Shown here one piece after another: positions 62,001 through 64,000 of a stretch of DNA of 64,000 nucleotides. The stretch is from DASSQJ01 sp963772645 (lineage in GTDB: Bacteria; Actinomycetota; Actinomycetes; Actinomycetales; Dermatophilaceae). The DNA lies in assembly GCA_963772645.1 (NCBI GenBank), contig CAVYYD010000011.1, positions 372,001 to 436,000 on the forward strand. Reading direction: 5' to 3'. The notes beneath the pieces are model-generated. The model did not search any database. It saw only the letters and a program-made list of their open reading frames with translations, and was not told the origin of the DNA. A program made the translations under genes and the position numbers. The first letter of the stretch is position 1; every line of letters starts with the position of its first letter.

Positions 62001-62759
62001 CACGACCTGTCCGCCGAGCACGAGGGGAAGCAGATCACCTTCGCCGACACCCAGGTCACCCCGGTGCCGGTCATCACCTCACCGGAGTGGTCCGGCTCGG
62101 AGTCCGGCGGCCGCCGGTACGCCCCGTTCACCATCAACATCGAGCGGCTCAAGCCCTTCCACACCCTGACCGGGCGGCAGCAGTTCTACCTCGACCACGA
62201 CTGGATGCTCGGGATGGGCGAGGCGCTGCCGGTGTACCGGCCGCCGCTGAACATGACCCAGCTCTTCGGTGAGGCGCCGCTCGGACAGCACGACGAGCTC
62301 GGGGTCTCCGTGCGCTACCTCACCCCGCACAACAAGTGGTCGATCCACTCCGAGTACCAGGACAACCTCTTCATGCTCAGCCTCTCCCGGGGTGGCCAGA
62401 CGATCTGGATGTCGGACCGTGACGCGGAGAAGATCGGCGTCCGGGACAACGAGTGGGTCGAGGCGGTGAACCGGAACGGCGTCGTCGCGGCCCGGGCCGT
62501 GGTCTCGCACCGGATGCCGGAGGGCACGGTCTACATGCACCACGCGCAGGACCGGTTGATCGACGTCCCGCTCACCGAGCGCGACGGCCGGCGGGGCGGG
62601 ATCCACAACTCGCTGACCCGGATCCTCATGAAGCCGAGCCACCTCATCGGCGGCTACGCCCAGCTCTCGTACTTCTTCAACTACATCGGGCCCACCGGGA
62701 ACAACCGGGACGAGGTCACGACCATCCGTCGCCGGACCAACCAGGAGGTGGAGTACTGA
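59049..62759 (+). CDS. narG: Respiratory nitrate reductase alpha subunit
   Basis: A 1236-aa Mo-bis-MGD subunit reducing nitrate to nitrite. The FS0 ligands are H59-x3-C63-x3-C67-x34-C102 in HGVNCTGSCSW and PRGC. D247 in QTDVPES is the expected Mo ligand. There is no Tat signal, so the active site faces the cytoplasm. ATG 22 nt after the regulator; followed directly by narH. The C-terminus ends in RRTNQEVEY. Confidence 0.97.
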   Translation: MSTAGLDGPLTDALVGTRRFFTSGEVSADHRSLYRSGGRSGDSFYRDRWSHDKVVRSTHGVNCTGSCSWKVYVKDGIITWEAQQTDYPSTGADRPEYEPRGCPRGAAFSWYTYSPTRVRYPYVRGVLLEMFREAKRAVGGDPVVAWASIVQDPGKARRYKSARGRGGLVRSTWDEVVEIIAAAHVYTIKRWGPDRIAGFSPIPAMSPVSYASGARFLELLGAPMLSFYDWYADLPNASPQMFGDQTDVPESGDWWDAGYLVMWGSNVPMTRTPDAHWMTEARYRGQKVVAVAPDYAENVKFADEWVPAQPGTDGALALALGHVILKEYFVDRQVPFFTEYNQHFTDLPFLVALEEDPRAAGPQAGQAYRPGKYVVAGDLDIAEATSENAMWKPVLLDGRTGEVAVPHGSLGFRYGDEGWGRWNLDLEGIEPVLSLHDGATESVPVVLPRFDTPDGRVEHLVRGVPVRRVGGRLVTTVLDLMLAQYGVHREGLPGDWPQGYEDPSTPATPAWQEEITSVPAEQVVRLAREWAENAIDTKGRGMILLGAGTNHWFHSDQIYRAILVLTSITGCQGRNGGGWAHYVGQEKIRPLMGFQHLAFALDWHRPPRHMNQTAYWYVNTSQYRYDTFTADEVDAGTGVFAGQGVMDLLAQSVRLGWTPSYPTFNRSSLALADEAEAVGMEPAAYVVDQLKSGALRFAVEDPEAEENHPRILSLWRANLLGSSAKGNEYFLRHLLGTDSAVTAREAPPDKRPTGIEWPEQVPDGKLDLLMTIDFRMTSSTLLSDVVLPAATWYEKHDLNTTDMHPFIHSFNPAIAPPWQSKTDWEAWKAIAERFSELAAEHLGTRRDVVAKPLWHDTPEAMATPHGVVADWRTGEVEPVPGRTLPALVVLERDYAAVHEKMTSVGPLLEKVGMVTKGVPYEAAREVDILRHRNGVTHGGVGDGQPRLESDIHVADAMLHLSGVSNGHLATQGFRALERRTGTTLHDLSAEHEGKQITFADTQVTPVPVITSPEWSGSESGGRRYAPFTINIERLKPFHTLTGRQQFYLDHDWMLGMGEALPVYRPPLNMTQLFGEAPLGQHDELGVSVRYLTPHNKWSIHSEYQDNLFMLSLSRGGQTIWMSDRDAEKIGVRDNEWVEAVNRNGVVAARAVVSHRMPEGTVYMHHAQDRLIDVPLTERDGRRGGIHNSLTRILMKPSHLIGGYAQLSYFFNYIGPTGNNRDEVTTIRRRTNQEVEY

Positions 62760-62760
62760 C

Positions 62761-64000
62761 ATGCGTGTCATGGCCCAGATGGCGATGGTGATGAACCTCG
62801 ACAAGTGCATCGGCTGCCACACCTGCTCGGTGACGTGCAAGCAGGCGTGGACCAACCGGGCCGGCACCGAGTACGTCTGGTTCAACAACGTCGAGACCCG
62901 CCCCGGGCTCGGCTACCCCCGCGGGTACGAGGACCAGGACGAGTGGCAGGGCGGGTGGGTCCTGCGGGGCGGCCGGCTCCGGCTGCGCGCCGGTGGACGG
63001 CTCAAGAAGCTGGCGACGATCTTCAGCAACCCGAAGATGCCCTCGATCCAGGACTACTACGAGCCCTGGACCTACGACTACGAGACGCTGCTCAACGCCC
63101 CGCTGCAGAAGCACTTCCCCGTCGCGCGGCCGTACTCGTTGATCTCGGGCAAGCCGGTCAACATCTCGTGGAGCGCCAACTGGGACGACGACCTCGGTGG
63201 CTCCCGGGAGCACGCGGCGAAGGACGTCGTCCTGCGGGGCATCGAGGACAAGGTCCGCATGGAGTTCGAGCAGACCTTCATGTTCTACCTGCCCCGGATC
63301 TGCGAGCACTGCCTCAACCCGTCCTGCGCGGCGTCGTGCCCGAGCGGGGCGATCTACAAGCGCAGCGAGGACGGGATCGTCCTCGTCGACCAGGACCGCT
63401 GCCGCGGCTGGCGGATGTGCATCACCGGGTGCCCGTACAAGAAGGTCTACTTCAACCACAAGACGGGCAAGGCGGAGAAGTGCACCTTCTGCTACCCGCG
63501 GGTCGAGGTCGGCATCCCCACGGTGTGCTCCGAGACGTGCGTGGGCCGGCTGCGCTACATCGGCCTCGTCCTCTACGACGCCGACAAGGTCCTCGAGGCC
63601 GCGAGCGCCGAGGACGACAGCGACCTCTACGAGTCCCAGCTCGGTGTCTTCCTCGACCCTGAGGACCCGGAGGTCCGGCGCGAGGCCGAGCGGGCCGGCA
63701 TCCCCGGCGACTGGGTCGAGGCAGCCCGGCGCAGCCCGGTCAAGCGCTTGATCATGGACTACAAGGTCGCGTTGCCGCTGCATCCGGAGTACCGGACGAT
63801 GCCGATGGTCTGGTACATCCCGCCGCTCTCGCCCGTCGTCGACGCCATCAAGGACTCCGGCGGCGACGCCGAGGCCCCGGACAACCTCTTCGGCGCGATC
63901 GACGCGCTGCGGATCCCGGTGGAGTACCTCGCCAACCTGTTCACCGCCGGTGACGTCGCCCCGGTCGACCGGGTCCTGCGGACCCTCGCCGCGATGCGCT
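62761..64000 (+). CDS. narH: Respiratory nitrate reductase beta subunit (partial)
   Basis: Open to the window end (413 codons seen). First cluster CIGCHTCSVTCKQAW; then CEHCLNPSCAASCPSGA; CRGWRMCITGCPYKKVY, in which Trp replaces one Cys and gives the [3Fe-4S] site of NarH; and CTFCYPRVEVGIPTVCSETC. It passes electrons from NarI to NarG. ATG one base after the narG stop. narJ and narI are expected beyond the window. Confidence 0.95.
   Translation, partial: MRVMAQMAMVMNLDKCIGCHTCSVTCKQAWTNRAGTEYVWFNNVETRPGLGYPRGYEDQDEWQGGWVLRGGRLRLRAGGRLKKLATIFSNPKMPSIQDYYEPWTYDYETLLNAPLQKHFPVARPYSLISGKPVNISWSANWDDDLGGSREHAAKDVVLRGIEDKVRMEFEQTFMFYLPRICEHCLNPSCAASCPSGAIYKRSEDGIVLVDQDRCRGWRMCITGCPYKKVYFNHKTGKAEKCTFCYPRVEVGIPTVCSETCVGRLRYIGLVLYDADKVLEAASAEDDSDLYESQLGVFLDPEDPEVRREAERAGIPGDWVEAARRSPVKRLIMDYKVALPLHPEYRTMPMVWYIPPLSPVVDAIKDSGGDAEAPDNLFGAIDALRIPVEYLANLFTAGDVAPVDRVLRTLAAMR

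Overview
This 64 kb window is very GC-rich, uses many GTG starts, is packed with 4-nt ATGA/GTGA gene overlaps, and carries an SRP RNA-dnaX-recR-lysC block. It reads as chromosome of a high-GC actinobacterium, probably Micrococcales and possibly Intrasporangiaceae; that placement comes from gene content and order, not from a marker tree. No phage, insertion sequence, CRISPR array or integrase was seen. Most genes are housekeeping or catabolic.

Layout. 0-5.7 kb: end of a membrane-anchored molybdopterin oxidoreductase, purF, a PH-domain membrane protein, upp and tadA. 5.7-6.4 kb: tRNA-Ser(CGA), a strong terminator and a decayed patch with a LuxR remnant. 6.4-12.7 kb: DedA, CHAD, LytR_C, a 96-aa ParB-like protein, a HerA/DUF853-type ATPase, a truncated hemerythrin gene, SRPBCC and an AhpD-like protein. 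12.7-16.2 kb: prpE, a 341-aa unknown, tRNA-Ser(GGA) and the SRP RNA. 16.2-29 kb: DsbA/FrnE with a Cys-Gly tail, an ABC pair, dnaX, plsC, a copper chaperone, recR, DUF5063, an FAD reductase, lysC with an internal beta-subunit start, an Asd-like protein lacking the catalytic Cys, and pfp. 29-35.4 kb: a two-component system, a phospholipase D-like protein, and an ATP-grasp ligase overlapping an amino-acid racemase. 35.4-45 kb: a galactoside regulon, with galT-deoR-GH42 beta-galactosidase divergent from a sugar ABC importer plus GH36 alpha-galactosidase. 45-50 kb: two ABC exporter-like pairs and a LolA/RseB-like protein. 50-52.4 kb: an arsenic locus with an ArsR-ArsC fusion, GNAT, aquaporin and arsC. 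52.4-54.3 kb: a LysR remnant, TRIC channel and cupin. 54.3-64 kb: a nitrate respiration locus, with narK, DUF2249, hemerythrin and a membrane protein divergent from a Cys-containing regulator and narGH (narH runs off the end).

How the genes work together. The galactoside block imports and cleaves alpha- and beta-galactosides and feeds galactose-1-phosphate to GalT; no galK or galE is in the window. The nitrate block couples transport (NarK) to respiratory reduction (NarGH), with likely NO/iron accessory proteins, and has its own regulator between the arms. The ATP-grasp/racemase pair resembles the D-aspartate ligase/racemase modules that build peptidoglycan cross-bridges.

Two cross-cutting observations. 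(1) Many genes have a TANNNT-like -10 box exactly 6-7 nt before the start codon and no usable Shine-Dalgarno, which points to leaderless mRNAs. (2) At least 16 single-base frameshifts break otherwise well-conserved genes, with six inside one aquaporin gene. This looks more like sequence error than biology and should be settled before any of these genes is called a pseudogene.
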